DNA of 38,438 bases from Sulfurimonadaceae bacterium (GTDB lineage: Bacteria > Campylobacterota > Campylobacteria > Campylobacterales > Sulfurimonadaceae), in NCBI GenBank assembly GCA_016744905.1, contig JADGDM010000004.1, forward strand, positions 4,223 through 42,660, read 5' to 3'. This document shows positions 8,148 through 17,805 of this stretch, in pieces. Each line of letters begins with the position of its first letter. Position 1 is the first letter of the stretch. The notes below the pieces were generated by a model. It worked only from the letters and a program-made list of their open reading frames with translations. It had not been told where the DNA came from and ran no database searches. The position numbers and the translations under genes are program-made.

Positions 8148-10571
8148 TTACTTTTCAATTAACATAATTTTTAAAACTTCTTCTATTCTACTCACACCAA
8201 TTATTTCTACATTATCTTTTACTTCATCTGGAATATCTTCGATATCACGTTCATAGTTTTTTGATGGGATAAGTACCTTTTTCATACCAGCCTTATGTGC
8301 TGCAATTAACTTCTCTTTCAATCCACCAATAGGCATAACATTACCAGTCAATGAGACTTCTCCTGTCATCGCAATATTAGAATGTACTTTTTTATCACTT
8401 AGTATAGAAGAGATAGTAGTCACCATCGCTATACCAGCACTTGGTCCATCTTTAGGCGTTGCCCCATCAGGAACATGAATATGTAAATCATAACGTTTGT
8501 AGACTTCACTTGCATCAACTACAATATTTTCATCTTTTTCTTTAAAAGTTTTTGGAATAATTTCATGATCAATTTTCAAGACCTTCGTATCAATCAATGT
8601 TTTTACAACACTCAGCGCGATATGTGCAGACTCCTTCATAACCTCACCAAGGCTACCGGTTAATTTTAAAGCACCTTTTCCTTTAATACGAATTGATTCA
8701 ATTTTTAATACATCCCCTCCAACCGCTGTCCATGCCAAACCATTAACAACGCCAATAACAGCCTTATTATCAGTTTTCTCAATTTCAAAAATCGTTTTAT
8801 CAAGAAAGTCTTTCAAATTTTTCAATGAAATATTTACTTTATTAATAGAACCATCTTCAAGTATCTGTTTTGCTGTTTTACGAATGATATCGGCAAGACG
8901 TCTACGTAGGTTTCGCACACCAGCTTCTCTTGTATATGAATGAATCAACTCTTTTAAAGCAGGTTTTGAAATACTCAGTTCAGAAGATTTTAAACCATGT
9001 TTTTTCAATTCTTGAGGAAATAAATATCTTGTAGCAATTTCGAGCTTCTCTTGTGGTGTATATGAACTTACCGAAATAAACTCCATACGATCACGAAGTG
9101 GCGCAGGAATACGTCCTACATCATTCGCAGTTGCGATAAAAATTGCCTTACTAAGGTCTAAATTAAAATTAAGATAATAATCCCTAAACTCGCTATTTTG
9201 TTCAGGATCAAGAATCTCTAAAAGTACCGAGGTTGGATCTCCACGACCTGAGCGCGCTACCTTGTCAATCTCATCTAAGACGATAACAGGATTCATCTTT
9301 TCCGCATCTATAAGCCCCTGTGCAACACGTCCAGGCATTGCACCAACATAAGTTCGTCTATGACCACGTAATTCATTAACATCTTCCAACCCACCCAAAG
9401 CAATACGGACAAGTGGACGTTTTAGTGCACTGGCAATAGAATTCGCTAATGAAGTCTTTCCTACACCTGGAGGACCTGAAAAACATAGTATTGCCCCACG
9501 CCCTTCTTTATCAGCAACTCCACGTAATTCTAATAACTCTTTTACAGAAAAGTATTCTACTATTCTATCTTTTGCTTTTTCCAAAGAGTAGTGGTCTTTG
9601 TTTAATTGATTTTCTACGTCATTTACATGTAGTGCTTTTTTAGATATCTCGCCAAAAGGGATATCCAATACCCATTCCAAATACGTCTGGATCATTCCTG
9701 CATCCGAAGAGTCAGGATGCATACGCGCAAAACGTTCTAACTGCTTATCAATCTCTTTATAAGCATCTGCCCCCATTTTAGACTTCATTGCATCTAGTTT
9801 TTTACGATACTCTTCAATCTCTTCTTCACGTTGGTTATCACTACCCAGTTCTTTTTGAATTTGCTTAAGCTGTTCTTTTAAAAAATACTCTTTATTCACT
9901 TTTTCAATACGAGAATTCACTTTGGTCTTAATCTCTTTTTGAAGTTTATTCGCCTCAATCTCTTCTATCAATAAATCTATTAACATTAAAAAGCGATCTT
10001 CGCTATTTTCCTCAATAAAGACACTATAGGCTTGCTCTTTTTTTAATTTAATCGTACTACAGATCAAGTCAATTATTCGACTGTAATCACTGTTCTCATC
10101 AATAGTACGTAGCAAATCAGGTGGAAAGTAATTACTCACAGCAGAAAGTGCACGAACTTTTTCACGAACAACTTCCAATAATGCCTCTTGTTTAACTTCA
10201 GAACCTTCATTGGATTTTAATAGATCTACATGAGCAGTAAGTGTAGCACCTTCAACTTGATGAAGTATTTTCCCTCTAGCCAATCCTTGGAAAAGAACTT
10301 TTATTCTTCCATCAGGAAGAGAAACTTTACGCATAATCGAGCCAACAACCCCATATTTATAGATAGCATCATAGTCACGTTCACCTTCATGTCCTACCAT
10401 AGTGGGACAGACAATAACTAAAGAATTATCATCTATAGCCTTAGAAGCCGCATTTTTATTCATATCATCACTTAAAAATAGAGGTGATATCATAAAAGGA
10501 TACAGAAAAAGTTCATCCTCAACAATAATTGGTAGATCATCTGGAAATTCATTATAATTTGTAAGTTGCAT
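8148..10571 (-). CDS. lon: ATP-dependent protease La (Lon)
   Basis: An 807-residue cytoplasmic AAA+ serine protease that degrades misfolded and short-lived regulatory proteins. The N-terminal substrate-binding LON domain covers about 1-200, followed by a coiled-coil region. The ATPase has Walker A GPPGVGKT at 366-373 and Walker B VIVLDEIDK near 429-437. The protease domain has catalytic Ser711 in KDGPSAGIAMV and Lys754 in GGLKEKLIAAHKAG, the expected dyad 43 residues apart. Length is normal for the family (E. coli 784). The start is the ATG at 10571 with AGGA 7 bases upstream. It follows bamD by 21 bases and is probably co-transcribed with it. The pair next to fliW matches the order I recall from Campylobacter jejuni. 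Confidence 0.98.
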   Translation of the reverse strand: MQLTNYNEFPDDLPIIVEDELFLYPFMISPLFLSDDMNKNAASKAIDDNSLVIVCPTMVGHEGERDYDAIYKYGVVGSIMRKVSLPDGRIKVLFQGLARGKILHQVEGATLTAHVDLLKSNEGSEVKQEALLEVVREKVRALSAVSNYFPPDLLRTIDENSDYSRIIDLICSTIKLKKEQAYSVFIEENSEDRFLMLIDLLIEEIEANKLQKEIKTKVNSRIEKVNKEYFLKEQLKQIQKELGSDNQREEEIEEYRKKLDAMKSKMGADAYKEIDKQLERFARMHPDSSDAGMIQTYLEWVLDIPFGEISKKALHVNDVENQLNKDHYSLEKAKDRIVEYFSVKELLELRGVADKEGRGAILCFSGPPGVGKTSLANSIASALKRPLVRIALGGLEDVNELRGHRRTYVGAMPGRVAQGLIDAEKMNPVIVLDEIDKVARSGRGDPTSVLLEILDPEQNSEFRDYYLNFNLDLSKAIFIATANDVGRIPAPLRDRMEFISVSSYTPQEKLEIATRYLFPQELKKHGLKSSELSISKPALKELIHSYTREAGVRNLRRRLADIIRKTAKQILEDGSINKVNISLKNLKDFLDKTIFEIEKTDNKAVIGVVNGLAWTAVGGDVLKIESIRIKGKGALKLTGSLGEVMKESAHIALSVVKTLIDTKVLKIDHEIIPKTFKEKDENIVVDASEVYKRYDLHIHVPDGATPKDGPSAGIAMVTTISSILSDKKVHSNIAMTGEVSLTGNVMPIGGLKEKLIAAHKAGMKKVLIPSKNYERDIEDIPDEVKDNVEIIGVSRIEEVLKIMLIEK

Positions 10572-10592
10572 ATTTATCCTAGTTAAATTGTT

Positions 10593-11387
10593 TTATAGTG
10601 GTCTAGCAGGTTCTTTAAATGGCGCTGCATCTTGTTCTTGTGATTTTATACCTCGGGGTTCTTGAAGTCCATTATCTGTTTTTGAAGTACGTGAAATTAC
10701 ACTTTGGGTATCAGGGATAATAAATCCATACCAAGACCCTGTTCCATCACCTTCAAACATTGAACGATATAGTGGTGCCTTTGCTTTTTCAACTTCATCC
10801 CAATTAATCCATGGTTCAGGTTGAATATTTCTATAAAATTCAGCCCCTTTTGGTTTATCCACTCTATCATACAACAGAGCAATCGAATCATTTAAAGAAG
10901 CTTGCGCCATATAGAGTCTTGTTACCATTGTATCTACGACCGGATAGTACGATGATGAAGGGTAGTTTAGTTTATAACTCTCTCCCGCTTCTATCGCAGA
11001 GGCTATCAGACCTTGATCACGACGAGGGTTAGGTAGCGCCATATACTTTGCTTTTATCTTAAGGTACTCTGCGTACTCTTTTTCTACAGGTGTAGCGTAA
11101 CGCCTGATATATTCATTTAGAAAATGCTCACTTAAGAGATATTCATCAAAATACATATGTGCTGTCGCCAATATCATAGTCGCTTGTGGAAGTAGTGGTG
11201 AACCAATATGCTCACTTTGTAAAGAGCTATAGTAGTTATCTGCTTTTTCTAAATCACCGCTACCGACAGACTTAAGCAGTTTATCATACCAATACGCCGC
11301 TGGTTTGTTAAACTCTTCTGGAGTTTTAGAACAAGCCCCAAAGATAAGCAGAGTTAAAAACAGTATTATTATCGTTTTTTTGTGCAT
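10593..11387 (-). CDS. bamD: Outer-membrane assembly lipoprotein BamD
   Basis: A 264-residue TPR-type lipoprotein of the BAM complex, which inserts beta-barrel proteins into the outer membrane. A lipoprotein signal peptide is clear: hydrophobic core IIILFLTLLIF and lipobox FGAC with Cys19 as the lipidated residue. The following sequence (PAAYWYDKLLKSVGSGDLEKADNY, quoted in part) fits BamD's opening helical repeats, with further repeats around LPQATMILATAHMYFDEYLLSEHFLN. Length is close to the E. coli protein (245). The C-terminal ~60 residues are proline- and charge-rich and less conserved. It starts with an ATG after GGAA and precedes lon in the same transcript. Divergent fliW lies 106 bases away. 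Confidence 0.9.
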   Translation of the reverse strand: MHKKTIIILFLTLLIFGACSKTPEEFNKPAAYWYDKLLKSVGSGDLEKADNYYSSLQSEHIGSPLLPQATMILATAHMYFDEYLLSEHFLNEYIRRYATPVEKEYAEYLKIKAKYMALPNPRRDQGLIASAIEAGESYKLNYPSSSYYPVVDTMVTRLYMAQASLNDSIALLYDRVDKPKGAEFYRNIQPEPWINWDEVEKAKAPLYRSMFEGDGTGSWYGFIIPDTQSVISRTSKTDNGLQEPRGIKSQEQDAAPFKEPARPL

Positions 11388-11416
11388 AAAAAATTCCCAA
11401 AATTAAAATAGTTCTT

Positions 11417-11422
11417 ATTCTA
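11417..11422 (-). promoter_or_regulatory. Candidate -10 for bamD-lon
   Basis: On the minus strand the sequence reads TAGAAT, 30 bases before the bamD ATG, in the divergent gap with fliW. No recognisable -35 is present, as is usual for this phylum. Confidence 0.45.
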
Positions 11423-11460
11423 CCTTACTTTGTTTAAGGCACCTTATTAAAATCCTATGC

Positions 11461-11466
11461 TAGAAT
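11461..11466 (+). promoter_or_regulatory. Candidate -10 for fliW
   Basis: TAGAAT preceded by TATGC (an extended -10 type context) lies 27 bases before the chosen fliW ATG at 11494. Confidence 0.45.
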
Positions 11467-11493
11467 GAAGCTTAAGAAATTTATGAGGTGAAT

Positions 11494-11874
11494 ATGCAAT
11501 TTGAACTTAAACTGCCCCTACTGGGCTTTGAATCAATTAAAACGATGAAACTTGAGAAGATAGATGATATTTTTATGCGTCTTACATCGACAGAAGAAGA
11601 TACTCCCGCTTTTACATTAATTAATCCCTTTGTTTTAACTGCCTATGACTTTGTAGTCCCCACTGCAATCCAAACCTTATTAGAAATAGACGATGATGCC
11701 AATATATTGATATTTAATGTCGTCATTGTCCAAAATCCTATCGAAAATTCAACCATAAATTTTGCAGCACCTCTTGTATTTAACACAGACACTCTATCAA
11801 TGGCTCAAGTCATCCTAGAAAATAATGCTGCCTATTCTATCGCTGAGCCTATATCAAACTATTTAGGAAACTAG
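11494..11874 (+). CDS. fliW: Flagellar assembly factor FliW
   Basis: A small cytoplasmic protein (126 residues from the chosen start) that binds flagellin and antagonises the translational regulator CsrA, coupling flagellin synthesis to export. The sequence shows the FliW pattern: LPLLGFESIKTMKLEKIDDIF at the start (quoted in part), an INPF strand, and the central ILIFNVVIVQNP strand. The longer frame begins at a GTG at 11488, but GAGG at 11485-11488 is well placed for the ATG at 11494, so that start is preferred. It is divergent from bamD-lon, as in Campylobacter. No CsrA or flagellin gene is present in this window. Confidence 0.9.
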   Translation: MQFELKLPLLGFESIKTMKLEKIDDIFMRLTSTEEDTPAFTLINPFVLTAYDFVVPTAIQTLLEIDDDANILIFNVVIVQNPIENSTINFAAPLVFNTDTLSMAQVILENNAAYSIAEPISNYLGN

Positions 11875-11887
11875 CTTTCCCAGACCC

Positions 11888-11932
11888 AGCTTTATCACAA
11901 ACTAATCACACTGATTAAAGATAAGTAAAGCT
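11888..11932 (+). terminator. Nested inverted repeat after fliW
   Basis: AGCTTT (11888-11893) can pair with AAAGCT (11927-11932), enclosing a perfect hairpin TAATCA-CAC-TGATTA (11903-11917). It starts 14 bases after the fliW stop and ends just before a candidate promoter for the next gene. It may be a weak terminator for fliW; there is no T tract, so a regulatory structure is also possible. Confidence 0.4.
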
Positions 11933-11942
11933 AATATATGTT

Positions 11943-11948
11943 TATAAT
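11943..11948 (+). promoter_or_regulatory. Candidate -10 for the pilus/adhesin operon
   Basis: A consensus TATAAT lies 78 bases before the ATG at 12026. It would give a leader of about 70 bases containing a hairpin at the ribosome binding site. Confidence 0.5.
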
Positions 11949-12006
11949 TACAGATAACGCATATTACACCTGCCGTCCGAGCCCTGATGTTGTGTGCCCA
12001 AAAACT

Positions 12007-12023
12007 TTTCCTTTAGGAGGAAA
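12007..12023 (+). promoter_or_regulatory. Ribosome binding site inside a small hairpin
   Basis: TTTCCT (12007-12012) pairs perfectly with AGGAAA (12018-12023) across the loop TTAGG. The strong Shine-Dalgarno AGGAGG at 12015-12020 spans the loop and 3' arm, so it could be partly hidden when folded. The ATG follows at 12026. A translational control role is inferred only. Confidence 0.4.
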
Positions 12024-12025
12024 TT

Positions 12026-15000
12026 ATGAAATATTTACTATTAATCTGTGTTCTTACTCTATCCTTATTCGCAGAAAGAGCATTTACAGATCCAAGGAAA
12101 TTCACAAATCTTCAAGGAGACGTTAAATTTATTGGAAATACAGTTTTATGTTCTAAATTGGCATCAGAAAATGATAGTAAATGTTTTGATGATTATGCAA
12201 AACGTAATGATGAAACTGTACTAGAGGCAACAAGTGTATCTTCTGCAGTCTTAAATACAGGAGGGAAAAAGATACTTTGGGCAAGACTATATTGGCAAGG
12301 ACGTAGTCGCTCAGTCTATTGTAAAAGTCCAACACTTAATTCAAATAACGATGGTTCTTGCTCAGATGTTCCAGGTCCAAATTTTGAATATGAAGCCTTT
12401 AATAGCGCTTTAGCCAAAAACATAACCCTTAATAATGATGGTATAAATGTACCTCTTGATTTAGCAAATATAGTTTATGATACGGCAAGTTCATCCGTGA
12501 ACTATAAAAGTCAAAATTATCCCATGACCTATTATTCTGCTTCAGCTCAAATTAAAAATCCAGAAGCTCTTGCAGATGGGGTAATGTCTATTACAAATCT
12601 ATATACTGGTCACGGATATGCTTATGATGGAACAGGATATTATGGTGCTTGGACATTGGTAGTAATATATGAAGACCTTACTTCAAACTATAAAAATATA
12701 TCAGTTTTTGATGGTTATGAAGTCATACACACTAACTCAACTGCAAAAATTCCTATCAAAGGATTCTATACTCCAAAAAGTGGTGATGTAAATTCAAAAC
12801 TATATCTTTTCACGGCAGAAGGGGATAGACATATTCTTGGAGACACATTGGAAGCAAGAGGTAATAAATACAATACCACTCCATGGGTACCAGTCGGAAA
12901 TAAAACTGGGACTAAAAATAATGCCTTTTGGTCCGAAATAACAAGTAGTTACACCAGAGTACCTGATCTCTCAAATAACAACGGTATTGACATACAGACT
13001 ATTGACTTAGGGGATAGCGCTGATAACCCTATTTCAGCTAATAAAATTGTTACTAAAAACGAAGATGGTGTTCATATCAAGTTGAGTTCAACAGGAGACC
13101 TTTATTTTGCAAGTTTAGTAGTTGTTGCAACTGACCTTTTCACACCAGACATCTGTTATACTGAAAGAATTGAAAACCTTGCTAATGGAACTTTCATTTC
13201 ATCTGGTTCAATTGTTAGTCCTGGTGATGAACTTGAATTTGAGGTCAATGTACTTAACAGAGGTAATGAAGGTGCAGATGATTCAAAAATTTTAAAAACC
13301 TTTGAAGGTGAACCTTTTATATACACTCCAGACAGTCTTGAACTTGCTTCTTTTGGGACAACAACATTTGAGCGCCAAGATGACAACACTACTAACGGTG
13401 ATTATGCCAACCAACATGACTATAATGCAACTTTTTACATGGGAACTATATATTCGGCAAGTGAAACTATGGAAGACAATGTATCTGAAACTGCTCTCTC
13501 TCCAGGAGGGACTCTTGGTCCAAACAAAGACCAAGACTTCAGATATAGAGCAACTTTAACGAATTCTTCCCCTGTATTTCAGAGTGCTTATCTTGGCTCA
13601 TTTCAAAATGTTGATTTAAACATTCCACTGGCGGGTAATCTTAATGTCAATGAATGTAATGATGAATCTATTGATATTATTATTATCGATAATGGTGGGA
13701 TTGTTAAAGAGTGTGGACTTTTTGAAGATACAGTTCAGACAAGGGCGTCAGGCTCAACTGTGGACTTTGAGACAAGCTCTGCACATACAGAACTAAATAC
13801 TAATAATAGAATCAACACCTTTAATAGTCTATCTTCTGGAGACTCATGTCAAGATATTGGCGGTGCCACTGCTAATGATCAACCGTGTATAGCTTTAGGC
13901 ATTGGAGGAGGTATTCAGTCAGATATAACCATGTTAACCCCAACAAACTATACACAAAGGACACCAGTTACTACCACAACTAATAATAGAATCAATAAGA
14001 GTACTGTTACAGATACTGAATTAAATACATTAAAAACTAATAAACCTACAACTTTAGAAGTTACTTCAAAATTCAAAGGGAACACACTTGAAGTGGTAGG
14101 TTCTAGTGGTGAAATTAAAATTGAAAGTGCTGATGGTAATCCATATGATATTAATATTTATGAGTATAAAGCAGACGGTAAAAAAGCGAGTATGGACACA
14201 AAGGCACGTAATATTCAAATTGGTAAAATGACCGCAGACTCTGGAAACGATACCAATTTTGTTACGGATAATTCTATTCGTTTTCAAGATGTCATTTTAA
14301 ATAATAACAATACGTTCTATTTAGAGAGTAAATACATTGCTATTAATAATTTAACCGTTAACTCAGATAGTGAAGTACACATCAAAGCAGATTTTATTGA
14401 TCTTGGTAGAGTCTCTTTAGATGAGGAAGTCACATTTATTATTGAACCTTTGACAGCAGATATTCCCCTTTTACTTAGAGCTAGAGAATTAAAAATTGGA
14501 GATAAGAACAGTCTTCAATTTTATGCAGGAGATTATTATATTGAAACACTTAAAACAGCAGAGAGCACTGATGGTTCAAAAATCGAAACAGAAGGTAGTG
14601 TAAACTTACTACTACAAAATGATTATGTTGCTAAATCAAACATATCATTTAATACAGATAAAACTGGATCTACTGACTTATGTACAGATAGCAATCTAGC
14701 ACAAGACCTATTTATCTATACTAACGGAGATTTTACATTAAATGATCAAAGTAGATTGGTTGGTACAATTTATAGTAAAAAAGACATTACACTCTCAGCA
14801 TCTTCATTCTTAAAAGGTGCCATCTCTGCAGAATCACTAATCACAATCGAAGATGGTTCTATTGTCTGTTATGATGACAATTTAACAGGTAATATCATCG
14901 CTAATTCGTGTGGTGGAGGAACCGATCCACAATCAACCAATGAAAATAATTTCGATGCGTTGGATAATCTAGCAATCTATCCACTAAGTTCATATCCAAA

Positions 15001-17095
15001 CAGTGCCGTCATCCAAACAAAAGTTGCAGGACAATCTGCTTATACTTTTAATATTGTTAATTTAGATAAAGCAACTCCAACATCTCCATCAATACCTTCA
15101 CCATTTGCTCAAAATGCACTAGATCCATTTTTAGTTATTCCCGTTGAAGTTCTTATCTCTGTTGAGTACAATTCAACAGGTGTCGTGAGACAACTCTTTA
15201 ATGATAATACAGGTAGTCGACTGGCAACACGATTTGCATCCGGTATTACCAATGTAATTACTCAACCAACCACTATTCCCCAAAATGCAAGTAAAAGTGC
15301 AAATATAGAGCTTAAATTTGTTGATATGAATAATGTTATTAACTCAGCTACTGCCGTATGTTCTAATACAAATATGAGTACAAATTTCAATGGCTTACCA
15401 ATATGTACAGAAATTCCAGCTGAATTTACTTCTCTTTTTGGAACAGTAGTCAACACAAACTGTATGACAGCGGGATCAAATGGACGTCCATGTTCATTTA
15501 CAAATGGTCAAGCATCAAGTGGTAAATATGCACACTCTCATGGATGTTATGAATGTGTCGCTGACTACATACAAAATGACCAAAATATATCATATGACAC
15601 CAACCTTTCTATTGATCCTTTTGCTATTAAGCCTATGGACTTTAATGTTAGCTCATCAGACCCTCACTGGCCAAATTTTCTAAGAGCAGGTTCAGAGTAT
15701 AATCTTACTCTACAAGCACGTGATATCAATAATAATCCAACCTTAGATTATAATATTTCAAATGTCCGACCAACCCCAAATATTCAGGCTATTAATATTA
15801 CCTCAACAAGTAGATACTTTCAAGACAATACTCTAGATAGTTCGAATCTTCTTGCAGGAGTAATTAGTACAGTCAGAAATGACTTTAATATGAGTGATGG
15901 GCTTTCTGAATTAAATGGTATTACTCAAGTCGTTGATATAAACTACAGCGATGTAGGGATGATCACACTTGATATTAATGATACAAATTGGAGTTATGTT
16001 GATATTGTCGACACTTATGACTTAACACCAACAGATTGTACTAATGAAGGTGCTTATATTTGTGGAGATACAAATGTCACATTTATTCCATTTGGTTTTT
16101 CACTCAACAATTCAACCATCACCAATTCAAATGGTAATCCAGGAACGTTTACCTATTATTCTACACTAGATCCATCAAACATTGCTACCTATCCAATGAG
16201 TGCAAGAGTTGACTTTAATATCAGTGCAGTGACTGAAGATGGAAGTATCACACAAAACTTTCAGCAAGGTGCAAGTCCTCTATACTGGGAAAATCCTGTT
16301 GGAGTCGTTGCACAGGCAAATGACCCATCACATGGAGATGGAAATGTCACTACAATTGCAAGTCATTTTTTAAACTTTGGTATGGGAACTGATCAAAATG
16401 GAACAAAAAGTATTCCATGGAATGAGACAGACAATGCAAACATGTTACGTTTCAATTTTTCTAAAGCACCAAATGAACGTTTTGAACCATTAACTGTAAC
16501 TAATTTTGACCTTAATATTACAGTAAGTTCAGTATATGGAATTCCTCCAAACACCTCCTTAGTTACTACTGACTTTAATGCTTCAAAAAATGGAAGTGTC
16601 ACCTTTGTTAGTGGCCGTGTACACGCGCCAAGGTATAGAGTTGATGGTAGTGATGGAAATGCAACTATTTACTATGAAGTTTACTGCTCAACATGTACAC
16701 CAAATTCAGGTAATTTTGGTGGTACCATAGGTGCATTAAGTGTTGATGACATTAATTGGTATCAAAATCCTGTCCATAATGTGGCTATTGATGGTAATAT
16801 AACAAACAGCATTCCACGTGGTTCATATGTAAGTCAAAGTGCAATAAATCAAACTCTTTCCACTACACAACTTGCATATAGTTATAATGAGAACAGAGGT
16901 TATCCTTATAAAACGACTGTTGATTTAACGTCTAATAATTGGCTAATATATAGCAGATTTGACCCTACAGCCACTGTTGTGCCATTTGAAATTGAATTTA
17001 ATAATGGCGGTGGAAAATGGGTAGGGAAAAGTAAAAATTCCAACTCCGTAGACTCCAATGCTTCAACAAATACAAATAGGAGACTATTGTGGTAA
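12026..17095 (+). CDS. Giant secreted protein, putative pilus-associated adhesin (MshQ-like position)
   Basis: A 1689-residue exported protein with a Sec signal peptide (KYLLLICVLTLSLFA, cleavage near residue 16) and no later membrane segment. The first ~370 residues contain ARLYWQGRS and YGAWTLVVIYEDL, a beta-sandwich pattern seen in large bacterial surface proteins. Next is a DUF11-like stretch (LEFEVNVLNRGNEGADDSKI). A middle region (~690-960) has regularly spaced short strands like a beta-solenoid (LVGTIYSKKDITLSASSFL). The C-terminal part contains FLRAGSEYNLTLQARDINNN and VHAPRYRVDG, reminiscent of the C-terminal region of MSHA protein MshQ; that resemblance is from memory. Its stop overlaps the first pilin-like gene by 7 bases, so the four genes are probably translationally coupled. 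The inferred role is tip adhesin or large accessory subunit of a type IV pilus-like filament. Confidence 0.6.
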   Translation: MKYLLLICVLTLSLFAERAFTDPRKFTNLQGDVKFIGNTVLCSKLASENDSKCFDDYAKRNDETVLEATSVSSAVLNTGGKKILWARLYWQGRSRSVYCKSPTLNSNNDGSCSDVPGPNFEYEAFNSALAKNITLNNDGINVPLDLANIVYDTASSSVNYKSQNYPMTYYSASAQIKNPEALADGVMSITNLYTGHGYAYDGTGYYGAWTLVVIYEDLTSNYKNISVFDGYEVIHTNSTAKIPIKGFYTPKSGDVNSKLYLFTAEGDRHILGDTLEARGNKYNTTPWVPVGNKTGTKNNAFWSEITSSYTRVPDLSNNNGIDIQTIDLGDSADNPISANKIVTKNEDGVHIKLSSTGDLYFASLVVVATDLFTPDICYTERIENLANGTFISSGSIVSPGDELEFEVNVLNRGNEGADDSKILKTFEGEPFIYTPDSLELASFGTTTFERQDDNTTNGDYANQHDYNATFYMGTIYSASETMEDNVSETALSPGGTLGPNKDQDFRYRATLTNSSPVFQSAYLGSFQNVDLNIPLAGNLNVNECNDESIDIIIIDNGGIVKECGLFEDTVQTRASGSTVDFETSSAHTELNTNNRINTFNSLSSGDSCQDIGGATANDQPCIALGIGGGIQSDITMLTPTNYTQRTPVTTTTNNRINKSTVTDTELNTLKTNKPTTLEVTSKFKGNTLEVVGSSGEIKIESADGNPYDINIYEYKADGKKASMDTKARNIQIGKMTADSGNDTNFVTDNSIRFQDVILNNNNTFYLESKYIAINNLTVNSDSEVHIKADFIDLGRVSLDEEVTFIIEPLTADIPLLLRARELKIGDKNSLQFYAGDYYIETLKTAESTDGSKIETEGSVNLLLQNDYVAKSNISFNTDKTGSTDLCTDSNLAQDLFIYTNGDFTLNDQSRLVGTIYSKKDITLSASSFLKGAISAESLITIEDGSIVCYDDNLTGNIIANSCGGGTDPQSTNENNFDALDNLAIYPLSSYPNSAVIQTKVAGQSAYTFNIVNLDKATPTSPSIPSPFAQNALDPFLVIPVEVLISVEYNSTGVVRQLFNDNTGSRLATRFASGITNVITQPTTIPQNASKSANIELKFVDMNNVINSATAVCSNTNMSTNFNGLPICTEIPAEFTSLFGTVVNTNCMTAGSNGRPCSFTNGQASSGKYAHSHGCYECVADYIQNDQNISYDTNLSIDPFAIKPMDFNVSSSDPHWPNFLRAGSEYNLTLQARDINNNPTLDYNISNVRPTPNIQAINITSTSRYFQDNTLDSSNLLAGVISTVRNDFNMSDGLSELNGITQVVDINYSDVGMITLDINDTNWSYVDIVDTYDLTPTDCTNEGAYICGDTNVTFIPFGFSLNNSTITNSNGNPGTFTYYSTLDPSNIATYPMSARVDFNISAVTEDGSITQNFQQGASPLYWENPVGVVAQANDPSHGDGNVTTIASHFLNFGMGTDQNGTKSIPWNETDNANMLRFNFSKAPNERFEPLTVTNFDLNITVSSVYGIPPNTSLVTTDFNASKNGSVTFVSGRVHAPRYRVDGSDGNATIYYEVYCSTCTPNSGNFGGTIGALSVDDINWYQNPVHNVAIDGNITNSIPRGSYVSQSAINQTLSTTQLAYSYNENRGYPYKTTVDLTSNNWLIYSRFDPTATVVPFEIEFNNGGGKWVGKSKNSNSVDSNASTNTNRRLLW

Positions 17096-17805
17096 AACAC
17101 GCTTTCACCATGATAGAGTTAATATTCTCTCTCGTGGTTATGGGGTTTATATTAATTTCTATACCCACTGTTATGGCTACAGCAGAAGAGGCAAAATCAG
17201 AGAATATTATTCAAGAAGCTATTTTTGCCAGTGCTACAAAAATCAATCAAATGTTATCTTATAGTTGGGATGCGAACTCTATAAATCCAACTACTACATT
17301 TACATATGCACGTGTTTTAGATGCTGGCGGAAATGTAAACTTTAATCGTAATGGGGCAACTAACTTTAGAATTGGTCATCTTGTCCAATCAGGTCACAGG
17401 CGACTCTTTAGTGCAGTTACTGCACCCACGGGTATCTTAGGTCAAGAGGGAACTGGTATTGATGATATTGATGACTTCAATGCAGTTGTAAACCAAAACT
17501 TATTTATTGAAGACACTACTCAATCTACTGGTTATAAAAAGAATTATCTAATTAGTGTCGATGTAGATTATGTCTCTGATAGTAATAATAGTTTAGGTAA
17601 TCTAATTAATTACAACAATGTTGACCCAATAGAGACACCCTTTATATTCAATGGAACAAGTGTCGCGGTAGGCACATCAAATCTTAAAAGAATCACCATT
17701 CAAGTTGATGAAAACTTATCAACAGGTGTAATCGAGCCAATTAGTACTCTTCAAGTATATAGTGCTAATATTGGTGAAATAGATTTTCATAGTAGGACTT
17801 ATTAA
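17089..17805 (+). CDS. Type IV pilin / pseudopilin-like protein 1
   Basis: A 238-residue protein with a class III (prepilin peptidase) signal: a short basic leader MVKHA followed by FTMIELIFSLVVMGFILIS, carrying the conserved Glu at +5 and a long hydrophobic helix. Alanine stands in the -1 position where Gly is usual; Ala is common in Campylobacterota prepilins. The GTG start at 17089 is chosen because AGGAG lies about 8 bases upstream and the next Met falls inside the processing motif. The start overlaps the end of the giant secreted protein. The C-terminal part is a beta-rich globular domain with no recognised function. It is probably a minor pilin or pseudopilin (PilV/MshO-like), not a major pilin, given its length and neighbours. 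Confidence 0.75.
   Translation: MVKHAFTMIELIFSLVVMGFILISIPTVMATAEEAKSENIIQEAIFASATKINQMLSYSWDANSINPTTTFTYARVLDAGGNVNFNRNGATNFRIGHLVQSGHRRLFSAVTAPTGILGQEGTGIDDIDDFNAVVNQNLFIEDTTQSTGYKKNYLISVDVDYVSDSNNSLGNLINYNNVDPIETPFIFNGTSVAVGTSNLKRITIQVDENLSTGVIEPISTLQVYSANIGEIDFHSRTY

Noticed and set aside
11955-12006. A known riboswitch class (c-di-GMP, preQ1, SAM, FMN) in the adhesin leader
   Set aside because: No consensus core of these classes could be matched by eye.
11938-12126. 62-codon frame in the leader and start of the giant adhesin gene
   Set aside because: It begins at an ATG overlapping the candidate -10 region, has no ribosome binding site, and runs out of frame into a clear signal-peptide gene. 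The peptide has no leader-like features.
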